From: Climacteris rufus
Lineage: Eukaryota; Chordata; Aves; Passeriformes; Climacteridae
Reading direction: 5' to 3'
Length of the DNA: 64,000 nt
Assembly (NCBI GenBank): GCA_013398175.1
Contig: VZRZ01006456.1
Coordinates: 675,001-739,000 of the forward strand
Under the pieces are notes generated by a model, which saw only the letters and a program-made list of their open reading frames with translations, did not search any database and was not told where the DNA came from. A program made the translations under genes and the position numbers. This document shows, piece by piece, positions 13,981 through 26,600 of this stretch. The first letter of the stretch is position 1, and each line of letters begins with the position of its first letter.

Positions 13981-14400
13981 CACTCGGCATACTCTCTATG
14001 GTAGGGGCCGAGCTCTGAGTGTGAACGTGCTTCTCAATTGCTGTAGCGTTTTCCTGGGATGCACAAACCTTAATCCTGTTCTATACCAGAAATGTTCAGA
14101 ACAGTTTTGCTTTTTTAAAGGTACCAACCTTTTAAAGCAGGCCCCATGATGGTTGTTCTCAAGCTTCATGCTTTGAAATGTGTTCCGTGTCATAATTAGC
14201 TCTGTGCGTGCCCACGTAGCGTATGCTTTTAATGAGCAAATTCCATATGGATTTTCATGTGCGCTCCAGCTAACACAAGACACATGGACTCGAGGAGGGT
14301 GAATTTTTAGGCTTTGGTTGCAGGAGAGACAAAGCCCAAAGGTACAACAAATCAAGGCTTGTTTAACATGATTGCCACGTGACCTGGCTTTAGCCAGCTG
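13981..14400. promoter_or_regulatory. Candidate regulatory block with retained CpGs
   Basis: Eleven CpGs fall in 420 bp, against about two in the 960 bp to the left. The GC content is ordinary, so this is not a classical CpG island. It contains a CACGTGAC E-box near 14376, a TAATTAG homeodomain-type core near 14193, and a short hairpin (14109-14138). A 119-codon minus-strand open frame (13996-14355) spans most of it but resembles no family I know. CpG retention suggests selection or low germline methylation. An unrecognised exon is the alternative. Function is inferred from composition only. Confidence 0.35.
14109..14138. other. Short imperfect hairpin
   Basis: gcttttttaaagg at the left faces ccttttaaagc at the right across taccaa. 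The arms pair with one internal gap. It is too short for a microRNA precursor and its function is unknown. It lies within the CpG-retaining block. Confidence 0.45.
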
Positions 14401-17160
14401 TTCTGGTTTTGAGCAAACATGAAATGCAGTTTTTGAGCCTGAATGGAAACCAGGAACGGTAACAAGAGAATTCTTGTACTGTGAGGTAACTGGGAGTGTC
14501 TCTGCTGCTCCATTCCTACATGTCTGTTTCTTTTCTAGGATTATCAGACATGAAAAAAATTTGCCTGCAGACCCTCAGCATCTCTGTCTCGAAGTGCGTG
14601 CATCTGCAGAAGGAAGTTACTACTGCCACCATACTCTCTGGCTGAACCGTGTCTGTTCATAGTTGTGGGCTTGGAATGATGTTCTGACCCTGGCAAATGA
14701 GTGGGTTCTGGGAGCCTGGACTTCAAGCTGCAACTGTTGAAGTATTTTGGCCAATGCTCTCCAATGAAACTAGTACTAGAAGCATATAAATCTTACCAAA
14801 ATGCAGTTATTGCCAGCACAGCACAAGTAGATCAAGTTACCTCTGAGTGTGCTCATGGACTGAAAACAAATTCTCTATGAGAATATCTTTCATCAGGCTT
14901 GAACTTCCACTTGGCACGTGTGGTTCTGCTTTGCATTCAGCAGGGAGCACATCAGTGAAACGCTGGTGCTGGAGTGGCTTTGCTCTGTCACAGGCCCTGC
15001 ATCCATGGCATCAGTCTTGTCTGGCTTCCTACTTTGTCATTTCTCCACTTCCTCTGGCTGCAGAGCAAGTCCTGATTACAGAGCAGGTGTCCCTGCAGGA
15101 TGCTCCTGCTGCTTCTGAAGCTGTGGTCCCTGCTCTCACTGACCACATCCTTTTCTTCTAAACTCCGCCTTTGCCAGCTGCTCTTCAGCAGCTGGAATGT
15201 TTTGCCCTCTGCAGTCTTTGGCATTAGTAGTGAAGCCCTGACAGAAACACAGCAGTGCTGGTGCCATTCAGTGAGGCCCTGCCTGGGCTGAGACAGGGCT
15301 GCTGTCAGGTCAGCCATCTGCTTTACAGGATTTGTAGGAAATGTTCCTCCACACATGAACATTATCAAGGGTGCAAAGGGCAATACTTGCAAGAGCTGAA
15401 GTGTGCTTCCTGCCTTCATCTGGTTGCCTCCTCTGCCTATAAATGTTGCCCCTTTCCAGAGGACAGCCTGTCTTCCTTCATTTAAACCTCTCTGTGAGAT
15501 GGCTTCTACTCAGCTTTATTTATTGCATGCTATTCACACCTTGCTCTGATTAGAGAAGTATTGATTTCCTCATGGGCTTTTCTGTGGTGCTTATAATTTT
15601 GAGATGAGTGTTTCACAAATGCTAATTGATCCTCAGCATGTCCATTAGGTGACAGGATGGTGGGCATTCTTCCTCTCCAGATGAAGAGCTGAGACTCAGA
15701 TTGAGTCAAAAGAAGAAAAAAAAAAAAAAAGGCAGCTGATTTCTGTTTGCCTAATGTGATGTGACACTGCCCTGGCTTGTCCCAGCAGCCAGACCGTGTG
15801 GCAGCTCAGCTGCTGACAGCCTGCAGTGCTGTGACCCAGCAGCTGGGAGCACTTAGGGCTCCTGCCTTTCAGAGCCCAGCCTCTCAGAATGCCCAGAAAT
15901 GAGCAATGTGATGAGTGGCTCCTGGGGGAAATTCGCTTAAAACTCTGCACTTGATCTGTAGGAACTCAGAGTAGCAATTATAATCTGTGTGCTCTGGGAC
16001 AAGAAGGGCTGCCTGGGCCATGAGAAAGTCCTTTCTCTCTTTGCTCCCCACTCTTTCAAGCTCCAGTTAACCCCTTGGTCTCCTGCCATGTGCTGTGGAC
16101 CTGCTCCATAGATCCTACCAACTCTCCCTCTGGTAGCAACTACGTTTATTTCCCAAATTTCCAAATTAACATAATGAACTTGAACTCAGAGCAATTTTCC
16201 TGCTCATTAGAACTTGTTGCCAGGTTTCTACAAAGCAGTGCTTTCTGTCTGTGCTTTTAGAGGGAGTGGTATTAAAGCTTAAAATGTAAAGCTCTGTACT
16301 GGCCCTTGGGTGGAGGTGGAATATAAATCTTGTTTCCTGAACCCAAGTTGAGAGTTGTCTACATTGTGTGTATCCTTTCTGTGACTCTGAATTCCTGCAA
16401 AACTAATCCACCATCAACCACTGCAGAAGTATGCTGAACATGCATACAAAATGCCTAATTTCAGGAATAAGACAGTTATTATCAATGTGGCCTTTTTTTG
16501 TCTTTCTTCTGGTGAGCTGGTTTTGCATAGCCTTTTTAGTGTTACGTTCATACTGCAAACAGATAATAAAAATGAGGCTATATACTTTTAGATTGATTGA
16601 GGTGCATCATCTGAGGCTTAGATTTCTTATGCCTGTTCAGAGGAAAACAAAACTTTTTATGGCTTTTTAGAGTTTCTCTCTTTCCCTCCTCACTAGCAAA
16701 CCCTAGGTCGGCATCTTTTGATATGAATAAAGGATAAATAAAGAAGCCTTTCTTTAGCAACTGCAGTTTGCAGAATTTCTGACATTAGGAGTGGGTAGCT
16801 GTTACCAATGAGGGCTGCTTTCTTGCTTTCCAGAAAAACCTGACCATGCTTTGCATGTGTGTCACAGGGGGAAAGAGGTCAGCTCTACTGGTAACTTTTA
16901 ATTGCTGCAACATACCATAATGTCGCTCCTTTTCCAACTGTGCAGCATTGTGGGCAGAAAAGTGTTTATAGTAAAGCAAAAAATAAATGAGAGACCCCTT
17001 GTGCAGCCTGTCACTTCCCTGATATTTTGGGAAAAGGATGTCTGCTTCTTTATTTGGGAGAACTATAAACTGGCCATCTGCTAAAAGACCAGGGGCCACA
17101 GTTGCACACTTGTGTTTGTGGAAACAGGAATCTGTTCTTTCTGGGCAGTGCCAACCTGCA
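14401..17160. other. Non-coding single-copy DNA
   Basis: No supported gene. Near 14535 a pyrimidine tract followed by ag (tttcttttctagg) resembles a splice acceptor and opens a frame that stops at 14662, but I see no partner exon, so I do not call it. A pure A15 run lies at 15716-15730. The minus-strand frame at 16785-17315 (176 codons) is the longest here. It is proline- and alanine-rich at its start only because it crosses GC-rich DNA, and it resembles no protein I know. Confidence 0.6.
15716..15730. repeat. A15 homopolymer
   Basis: Fifteen consecutive A residues after a short agaag lead-in. I looked for a retroposed body upstream or a target duplication on both sides and saw neither, so it is annotated as a simple homopolymer. 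Confidence 0.85.
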
Positions 17161-17189
17161 GCAGGGGCTGAGGAGCCCCTGGGCTCTGT

Positions 17190-17213
17190 GGGGACCTGGG
17201 ACAGGGCTGTGGG
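17190..17213 (+). other. Canonical G-quadruplex motif
   Basis: Four G runs of at least three are separated by loops of 4, 3 and 4 bases: gggg-acct-ggg-aca-ggg-ctgt-ggg. This satisfies the standard G3+ N1-7 pattern. It sits in a GC-rich patch of about 200 bp with no gene start attached. Confidence 0.7.
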
Positions 17214-17318
17214 CTCTTCCTGGGGAGCAGGAGCTGAGGGATGGCAGGAGCTGGGTGGCTGCAGGGCTGGCAGGCTTCTCACTGGGGCTGCAGCTCTGTC
17301 ACTGTGTGCAGTCACCTT

Positions 17319-17337
17319 GGGGAGGGGGGGACTAGGG
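17319..17337 (+). other. Second G-quadruplex motif
   Basis: A run of four G, one A, seven G, then acta and ggg. The run of seven can split into two tracts, so four G tracts with loops of 1, 1 and 4 are available. It lies about 105 bp downstream of the first motif on the same strand. Confidence 0.65.
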
Positions 17338-18943
17338 TTGGTGTGGCTTTTCTCACAAATTCTGTGGGAATCCGGAACATGTACGAGTTCTTTGCACCTT
17401 TATGGGGCACTGCTCAGTGCTGTCCATGTAACTGAGGCAAAACCCTTTACTCCTTGAGATCCATAACATTTTTCCAAACTCATGGGGCATCTCAAATCCC
17501 TCGACATTACGGCAAAGAGTCCCAATTCTTTCCCACAGCAGCAAAGTCTGGTTTGTGTGTACTTTTCCCATAACGTTGTCTGCCCTTCCATGTAAATACC
17601 AAGAAAAGGGATGGGAAAAGATTGGGATTTTCCGGATGGGTCATTAGAGGAGAGCTGTAGGAAGTGCTGTTTGGGAGGCTGCAGGGCAGGCTCAGCAGAG
17701 GTCACTGTGCAGCCCTGGGGCACGGAGCTGTGCGGGAGCTTTGCTGCTCAGGTCAGTGCCCCCAGCCCCAGGGACTGTCTGGACAGGGGGTGCTCAGCCC
17801 ACCCTGCCTGGGGGGAGTCTCTGGCAAGCCACACACCTGGCTGGGTGCCCCTGCCCTCCCCTCATGCTCCATTTGTTAGCACACTGACCTTTATTTGGTG
17901 CAGGGCTTTTTGGTTCCGTCAGACTAACCGCAGCATTACAGCATGTGGTGCTTTGGGAATTGTTCTGTGCTTTCTTGAGAGCAGCTTGTGTAAGAAGCTT
18001 TGAGATGGTGTTGCACAGACACAGCATATTAGGATCGGGTGAGGAGCTTTTTCTTACTTTCCAGGCACTTTGCAGCCTTTTTTCTCCATATAATGCAGCC
18101 CCAGGCACAGCATGAGAGCAGTTCTCACCTGTAGACTTGCTAGCTTTGCTTCTCCAGCTTTCAAGCCTTGCTTTTTCCTGTGACCTCTTTGGCAGCTTTG
18201 GGTCAACAATCCAAGGGCAGTTTCAGTCACCTGAACAGCACAAGTGCTCCTGTGAATGCCTGTTTGAGTGTGTTTTCCTGTTGCTCCCAGGCTGAGGAGC
18301 TGCTGCCAGCCCATATCCCCTGGGGTGTGAAATGCAGGTTGTGCCCGAGCTTTGGATGAGAACGCAGTGACTGAAAAAGTAAAATGTTTTTTTCCCATGG
18401 TATTGAAAGTCATGGATTTGATTCACATAACTCTTCTTTTTCAAACAATAAGAAAAGCAGATGTATTTAAGGGCTTACAGGGTTTATTTCAGTTTTTGTC
18501 CTGCTGTAAGGATGTAGAGAAAGAGAACATGGAGGAAATGTTATTCTTTTCCGACTGTCTTTATATTTCCAATACATCCAATAAGTTTCCTTTTTTAGCA
18601 GTCATTTTTTCTGAAGCCCAGGAAGAAGAACGTCCCCCATCATTTTCCCTGAGATGATGTCCCAGTGGAACTGCTATCTGAAAGCACTGTCCTTCCATTA
18701 ACAGCCAGCAGTGACATGCAGAACAGGGCTATAGGCAAACTCAATTCCCTTTGCTTTTTCTCCAGGAGGCAGCACTCGGCTGTCAGTGGCAGGAAGACAG
18801 CTGCCGTATTGTGTTCTCTTCATTTTGCCACTCAGGGTAGGATTTACCCTGTAACGATCTAAACTTAGGGGTTTAGCTTTGATTTCCAGTGAGACAAGGG
18901 ACATCTTTAAGATCTGATTTATCCTCTCCTAAAACAGATCCGC

Positions 18944-18990
18944 AGATGTCTGAGTTGAAATCTGATGTCTGAGTTGGCTGAGTTGAAATC
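18944..18990. repeat. Local tandem duplication
   Basis: gatgtctgagttgaaatc is followed at once by gatgtctgagttgg and then ctgagttgaaatc. The second copy is the first with an internal 8-9 base repeat of the ctgagttg word. It looks like a replication-slippage product of about 20-27 bp. Confidence 0.75.
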
Positions 18991-19530
18991 ACCCTTATAA
19001 AAGACTTGTCTTTCCCCACTGACTGTGGAGGAAACAGCAGAAGGAATAGTTTTGGCTGTCTCCCTGGAACTTCTATCTTCCCTAATTTCAGATAATATCT
19101 CTTCCAGGTTGTTGTCAATGCATCAAGCATCCCTCTAAAACAGCACTGGTAATATTCACTTATATCTCTGGTGACAGGATGAGAGCAAGAGAAAAGCCTT
19201 TTCCTGAGGTTTGGATGAGGTTTCCCCCTGCCTTTGTGCTGTAGCAAGAGCACTGCTACTTCCATCATGTTCCTCCTCCACCCAAAGCTCAGCACATGCA
19301 TTTCCCAGTTAACAGGTCTTTTTCAACTTCAGTTTTAGATAAATAAGAAACAAACAAAGAAATTCAAAACACAAGACAAGGGATTCAGGCAAGCTTTTTT
19401 CCCCTGTTCTCCTACGTTCATTGCAAAACTTCTCCAGCTTTGGAAAAGTTAGGGACAAAGGAGAAGTGAAATGCTGCCTTCTGCCACTAACTTATTGAAG
19501 CTGGCAAAGCTTTGAAAATGGAAAATTTGA

Positions 19531-19569
19531 GACAGAAGGAGGAGAACGAGAAGGAGAATGGGAAGGAAA
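19531..19569. repeat. Purine-rich low-complexity tract
   Basis: A GA-rich stretch with repeated gaaggagaa words and only scattered pyrimidines. Its complement reads as leucine-rich in a small open frame, which is a compositional artefact. Confidence 0.65.
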
Positions 19570-22500
19570 CACAGCTCCTGCAGAATTTTTATTGCACTGA
19601 GACAAAGAAGAAGAAAATGCAGGAGGAAAAATGTCAAAACTCGAATTCTTGTGTTTTTAAAAGCAAGTGAAAGTGTCTTTTTCTTTTAATTTCTTTTTCT
19701 GAAGTGAGTGGTTTTGCAAAAAAAGTTTGTATTAGGAGAAAGGAAAATCAATAAAATAATTTTCTCCTTTTTTGCCTAGTTGTGACTGCTGTCACACTAA
19801 CAACTTACCACGGCAGTAGTTATATTTGTATGCTGCTGCAGATGAGATGTCTGTATTTTTAATGATTTTGGCACCTTCCTCTGCATCTCAAGTCCTGTTA
19901 CTGAGCATGTTGTGTTTAGAACACTCCGACTTAGCAAAACGAAGGAGAAATCCATTCTTTCATGAGGCCTAGTGGGGAATGCTGCCATATTCAATATTAT
20001 TCATTTTTCTTGTGAGTTTTTCTGTGTGTTGGATACCTTGACAGGCACCATCCTAGTCTGGAGCGAGCTCACAGCATCAACACTTGGACAAAAAGAGTTC
20101 CTGATCCAGTCTCACTTTCCTACTGGGCCGGAATGACTTGCATAACTGAGTGAGTCCCAGCAGATGTCTGGCAAAATTCTGTGGTAATAACATTTAACCA
20201 ACTAGTCTGGAGCATTCCCCTGTGTTGGCAACTGCACTCAAGCCATGCAGTTCAAGGGTGAAGAACATTTTCTTCCTGTTTTTAGGGTAACAGTATTGGA
20301 CTTTTGCTTTTGTAAATAGGGGTTTGGAATTTGCATCTTGCAGGGTCTGGATGGACCACTGTATCTTACCACTGTCTCTTGTCCTGTCCAGCTGTCTTTG
20401 CCCTCTGCTCCACTACCTTCAGGAAAGAAATAATATTTTCTGTATGAGGAAACCTTTTAAAAATCACGTCTTTAATTTACTTTTTATTACAGGATCTATA
20501 AAATTAAGTGTAAGGCTAATGTTTTTCAGGATAATGAGTCTGTAACTCAATGTGCTAATTCTAATGGACTATCCTGAAAAATCTGAAGTCATTACATATA
20601 TCTAGAGATACATCTCTGTCTTAATTCAGTTTTTTAATACAAACTTGTGTGAATTTTTGAAGGAGTTTGGCCAATGTGAACAAGATCCAGTTGTAATAAA
20701 AGAAGACTCCAAGTTTGCATCTGCTGTGTGAATCACCCTGGCAAGCAGAGTAATGCCATTGCCAATCAATTGTATTACTGTCATCTTTGAGTTCTGTGAA
20801 TTTTTTATTACTTCACATTTGTCCATGGTCGGAATAAAAATGTAGTAATTTAACAAACCAAGAGCCTAAACACCATGTTCCTTCAAAATAGCAGGTAGAG
20901 TGTACTAGTCTGTACTGGATTGAGGATTACTGTTCAATTGTTTTTCTCTTAGAGAGGACAAAATATATTAGCTATGGCAATTTTGATTATTTGGATGAGT
21001 TCAGTTTAGAATGTGACTCATCATTGAAACAGAAGGAGCTTCCTCAATTCAGAGTCCATAAACAGTGTCACAGGGGAGACAGCACAAGGATGCTCTGAAA
21101 TTGTGGAAATTCTTCCAGAAGGAGTTGGTTTGCTTGCATTCTTTAAGCAGGCAAGAGCAGTGTGAGCTTTGTATCTGATAAGCTGTATTTTCTGATTGTG
21201 GCAAAACAGAAACTCTGCTATGGGAAATAATTGTGTCTCCAGACCAGGTACCTTTATGCCTTTGCTGAACACACCAATCTTGGCAAATATTCCTCAAGCA
21301 TTTGCACAAAACAAAGCCCAAAACCTTTACTGAGTATGGTAAGAATAAACACACTTGGATTAATTTCTATTTTCTTTGAACAGTACCACCAAATACTCTG
21401 ATTCTTTTTGACATCTACTCGTGCTCATATTGATTTGATTTTATAAGCTTTCTCTATAATTCTTTCTGTGTGTAGAGCAAGTGACTGTATGCACATTTTA
21501 ATCCTTCCATGGATGCTCTGTGTGTCTGGAAAAAATCTTGGAAGATTTTCTGAAGTGTGTACCTAAGGAATTAGAGAAGTGTCTTTTCCACAGAGCATAA
21601 CCAAACATTTCTAGGCCTGGGGAGCTTAGACCTGAATTACTTTTTCACTTCATTTTATTGAGTAAAGGTTCTGTGCCATTCTATATTTTGGGACTATAAT
21701 CATGTTTCTAGTAGACAGATAATTGTAGGTGTTATTTACATCAGATTGTACTCAGTGGTCAACTCCTAGGAGGTTGTGCTGAAGCCATATTATCCCTCAC
21801 ACAAAAACTGCAGTAGGTGCCTGATTTTAGTTTGTTTTCAGGATTAAAAGAGGCTGCCCTTGTTAGGGGCTGGTGTGAGAGACAACTGATATTCTTGGGG
21901 ATTGTGCTTGTGGCAGTTTATAAACATCTGGCAAGAAAATCATAACATTTATGCTTCTGTCTCCAACTTCAGCAAAAAACTCCTCTATATGTTCAAACTC
22001 AACCCTAAAACAATGTTCTATTTTATGAGTCAGTTTAAGCTTTTGTACAGTGAGGTAGATTATTTGTCAAAGCTGGTGACTGGCATGTCAGAGATCTCAC
22101 TTATTTTCTCTGCTAGATTGCAAGTTTTCAAAATGATGTTGAGGGGCACTGCCTGTATTTCCACTCCTAAAAGAGAGGCAGTACTTGGTTTTTGTCCTTG
22201 TCTGCTGCTTCCAAGACAAGGTTTCCAGAGTGTGGGTTGGACTGTTCCTGTCCCTACTACCATGTCAGTGACAGCTTTCTCTTTAATATGTTATAGAGGA
22301 CATAGGTCATTGCTAAATGCTGTTGAAAATAAATTACAAAATATTACAGTAAGGAGAGAAGCTCCTGTACTTTGAAACATTTAGTGTTTAATAAAATGGA
22401 TCCCTGTTTTGGGATGTGTGCTGAAAAGGCATTTTTGCAATACCACAGTAATAAACCCACACTTTGCAGTAACAGAGCTTGTAAAGAAGCATCTTTGTCC

Positions 22501-23640
22501 GTGGACACATTTTGTAAATCTTAATAATAGTTTCCTCTGAAGGATTGCTTGTGTGAGAAATGGTTGCTTAAAGCTTTCCTTGGGCATTGCAATTGGGTGC
22601 TGTCAGGTCCAGATGTATTTAAATTCTTTGCAGATAATGTGGACCTCTTAAAGAAAAAATAAAAATAAAGATGACCTGTGTTTTAATCCTTCTTCTTTCT
22701 TGCATTTAAGTTATTAAAAATTAATTGTGTGTTTAGGCAAATTCCTTTCCCCCTCTTTGTAAGCCACTGCATGGCTCTTTCATGTGGTGATTCCTGGCTC
22801 TGTTGTTGAGCTGGCAGCGCTGAGAGCTGGTTGGTGTTGCAGAGGGGAATGTTCAGGTGATCAGTGATGAAATGAAAAGTATTGCTTGGGTAGCTGGAAG
22901 TTCAGCTGCTGCAGAGAAGGGGAATGCTGATTCCTGTCTCTTTTCTTCCCCTCTCCTGCTTCTTGTTTCCCCACTGTCACTCTCAGAATCAGGTTGTGCA
23001 GCAGCCTAAGTTTATATCAGATCTTCCATTTTGCTCCTTGCCATTATTTAGGATCTAGTTGCAGCTGCATTGTGTATGCTTAACAAATAAAAGCTTTCAG
23101 AGAACATCATTCAATTCCCACCTCCTGCTAAGGGTTTTGGAAGTGTAATACATCACAGAATCAAAATGACTTTCACTAAAAGTTCATGCTGTTTAAATCA
23201 CACCAAATGTTATATTGAGCTGTAGCATACATAATTCATGTATCATTAACAGCTTCTACAAGTCTTTGGCTGCATGGCATACCAATGAATCAGAATGTGT
23301 GGGTATTTTTTGATACCTGCCTTTCCTTAAATTGTATTTAGAAGCAACAGCATGTAATTATACTAACTTGGAAAATCAAACAGGCATGTAATAAATTATG
23401 GTTTGTGATTGACATGGTAAAGTAAGTCTCCTTCCTTTCCTGATGTTGAGTAAATCAAGCTGTTTTAAACTCAAGACTCAGTAGATTTTTGTGCTTCTAT
23501 TAGTATTATAAATAAAAATCCATTTTCTTTGTTTACCATGTGAGACTTCTGCAGTCACTTGATTCATTACACGGCTGATGAATCAGCAGTGTCCTTTAGA
23601 CAAGTCAGTTTGATCAGTCTGGATGTTTCACCAGCTGCTA

Positions 23641-26600
23641 GCTGGGCTGGGAGATGGGGTGGCATTGCTGGTGTGTTGGCCTGGTACCCGTGTCCCCAGG
23701 AGGTGTCACACTCAGCTCCACGGCTGTAGGTGTCTGTCAGTGCCACCTTTATCCTCCTTCTGTCCCACAGGTGGCAGAGGCTCCGGTGCAGGGCATCTGT
23801 GAGTGCCAGGGAAAGCTCTCTGAAGCTGCTGCCATCCCCATGGCAGCTTTAGGAGGCTGCTGCAGCACCTGGCTGCAGCCCACCCTTGGCTGTAGCTGTG
23901 TGTAAGGATTGTCGTTCTGTTTCAGCATCAGAAGGCAGGAAATGCCCTGTGTTGTTCAAGGTGGGAAGATGTTCATCAGATCGCAGTAATGGTGCTAAAG
24001 AAGCCATGGACAGTGGCACTGCCTTGTGAGCTGTGATTGCCAGCAGAAAGAAACTTTCTGTCAAAATTGTCAAAGACCCTACCTGGCAATCAGTGATCTC
24101 ATGCTGGGTGTGAGAACTGGATGATTAGGAAGTAGAGGTGGCCAGGGTCTTGCAAAACATAACATTCTTCTGAAGCAGAATCAGAGATGTTGTTTATAGC
24201 TCCTGACTAGCTGACAGGTAGGTAAGAGGTTTCCCACAAAAAGTTCTCTATTCAGAAATTTGACTACTCTAATAAGTGTACTCAGCCCATATCCATTGAT
24301 GTACTAATTTATTTAAGCAAAACTTTGGTTTAGATATGTATTTAAAGTAAATTTGGGCCCCAAGTGCCTGTCTGCATACTTGCATTTAGCAATCTTTAAT
24401 AACTAAGTACAAATTAAAAAAAAATTTAACTGGTTACCAAGAGGCAATTTTTTTCCACATTTATTTTTATCAGTCTACAGTTTCTATAGGAAACAGCCCC
24501 AAGTGGATGACTTCTGAAAATAGTGATCTGCACTTTGCAATTAATACTGCTTTAACTTATCCTGTACTTGATATAAATGTTATAGTAGGAAGAGTAGTAA
24601 TAGTTTGTTCTTTCATTGTGGTTGTTGGTGAAAGTTGAAACCAGGTGCTCACTTTCTAAAAGCAGCTTGTCACCTGCCAACCCTTGCTGACCTTTTTGTT
24701 TCATTTTTAAGGCACAAGAAAAATGCCTGATCAGTAAAGATTCCTCAAAAAAGTTTATCTTCTAACTCTTCTTATTGCCTGCTTGTTTTAAAGAACTTAA
24801 CTTCAGTGTGAGGGGTGCAGTGATCTCTGCATTGCTGCTGTCCCGTTGCAGCAGCGAGGGGACCGGCAGCCCTGAGCTCAGCATTGGCACTCTGCTTACC
24901 TTGGTGTGGTGCCAGTGGGTTTGTTGCTTTGCTTTTCCTCCTGTAGACTTCTCCAGCCAGTGTGGTTACCTTTGGGACAGGATTTGACTCTGAGAATTAG
25001 CACAGGTCTCAGTATAGTCACAGCATGCAGAGAGCTGAGGGTCTGCATCACCTCGTGGGACAGTCTGGGTGTTGCTGAGCAGTCACCACCTTGTGATGAA
25101 GGGAATGACTGAGGCCAAGTTGCTCAGCACTGTTTCCCTGAGTGGACAAGTTGGTGAGTGAGGAAGTTTAGTCTTACAGGAACAGGCATGCCTGGCACAG
25201 ACAAACCAGCACTGACACCCTGTGATGCTCTGGGCAGAGGGGACTGCAGCAGAACCTCAGACGGGTCTGGTATTAAACACCTAAGTGATTTACTTTTGTG
25301 AAAACTGTAAAATGTCATTTCACTCAGGAAATGACCACATCTAGAAAAACAGTAAACTGTTAAAAATATTGGTACCTTCTAATTCAGCAAATACTTCTGC
25401 TGGTTTATTTGCCCCTAAAGCTTCATGCTTTTAAATAATAACAGTATGAGCATCCTTCAAGTCTGGGCAGAACAGAACAGCTGCACTCAGTCCTTGCACT
25501 GCAGGGTCTTTGCTCCTTCTTTCCACTGAGCTATGGTTAAATGAGCTGAAGCAAATTATAATCACCCTTGCAAGGAATCTGGGGGGAAAAAATTACCTTA
25601 AAACTTGTTTTAATTAAACATCAGGACCTACGAAATATTTTTACCAGGTACCTGTGACATAAAAAGAAAAATGGAAAATGTTCTTGTGAAAAATAGTGCA
25701 GTTTTAATATCATTAGCAATTAATGGGACAGAGCTATCAGTATGTAAATACTAATTTTAAATTTTAAAAATAAATATGAGACTTACTTTTCTTTCGATGC
25801 TGATTCGCCAGTGTTTATAACCAGGAAAAATTAAGCACTAAAATAAGGGGTAGTGAGGCTGGGAGAAATTATAAACCATGCCTAACCCCAGCGTGTTCAG
25901 AGCGGTTAGCATTTCTAACAGGGCTGTGTGTTACTCTACAAGTAAATATCCCTCTTGGGCACTGAACTGTTCAGGTTGTGAGGTCTGACTTTTCTCTGTA
26001 CAATCCAAGCTGTATTGAAGTCATGTCTGCTTGAAGCTGCAATGAGCTGTGACTGATCCTGCTGTCTGCCAAAGCAGATGTGCTCAGCTGCAGCACCAGC
26101 CCCTGGCTCGTCCTGCACTGGGCAGGGGAGTGGGAGTGGAGAGGCAGCACCCCAGGGGACCCCACTGTCCTCTCCCCAAAGCTTTGCTGTGCCTCCACCT
26201 GTTTGGCTTGGTTATTTATGCTGTAAGCAAACTTATGACACTTTAATGAGTTCTGTGTCTGGCTGGATGCTTTTGAGGCATGTGATTACCAGTTTAGAAG
26301 CATCACCCCCGAATTTCAATTAATCTCTAACTGTAGGTTAGGTACAGGTGTATCAGCGTACAGGTGTGTACCAGTACAAAATTAATGGCTTTGAATCACT
26401 GTGGCACAGTCAGCCACAGACTGCAGCATCACCTGGTTTAGCAGGCATGAATCAGCAGGGCATATCCCTGCTGTAAAACAGCCTTAGTATTTAGAACAAA
26501 CAAAATTCACTAATAATCACTATTGGGTTCTTTATAGTTTTTGCATAGAATTTCCGTGTTTTCTTGCGGGGAGCTGTGAGTGTGCCTGTATTGTAAAAAG

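Larger units (their letters stand above)
17341..23640. other. Non-coding single-copy DNA
   Basis: About 6.3 kb without a supported gene. The longest frame (21902-22375 plus, 157 codons) is opposed by minus-strand frames and shows no domain. Local structure: a small tandem duplication at 18944-18990 and a purine-rich tract at 19531-19569. GC rises around 17700-17870. No LTR, CR1 3' end or RNA gene was recognised. Confidence 0.65.

Noticed and set aside
14520..14662. Possible terminal exon after a good acceptor-like tract (ttcttttctagg)
   Set aside because: One acceptor-like string is common by chance. There is no identifiable upstream exon, polyadenylation signal in a sensible place, or homologous protein.
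16785..17315. 176-codon minus-strand open frame, the longest in the window
   Set aside because: Its proline/alanine/serine-rich start comes from a GC-rich patch, competing frames lie on the other strand, and no domain, homologue or splice context is visible.
21902..22375. 157-codon plus-strand open frame
   Set aside because: No recognised domain, AT-rich codon use like the surrounding DNA, opposed by a minus-strand frame, and no upstream promoter or exon partner.
23150..23170. catcacagaatcaaaatg resembling the antisense CR1 terminal octamer
   Set aside because: Neighbouring sequence does not continue with CR1 3' sequence in either direction; the word is short and common.
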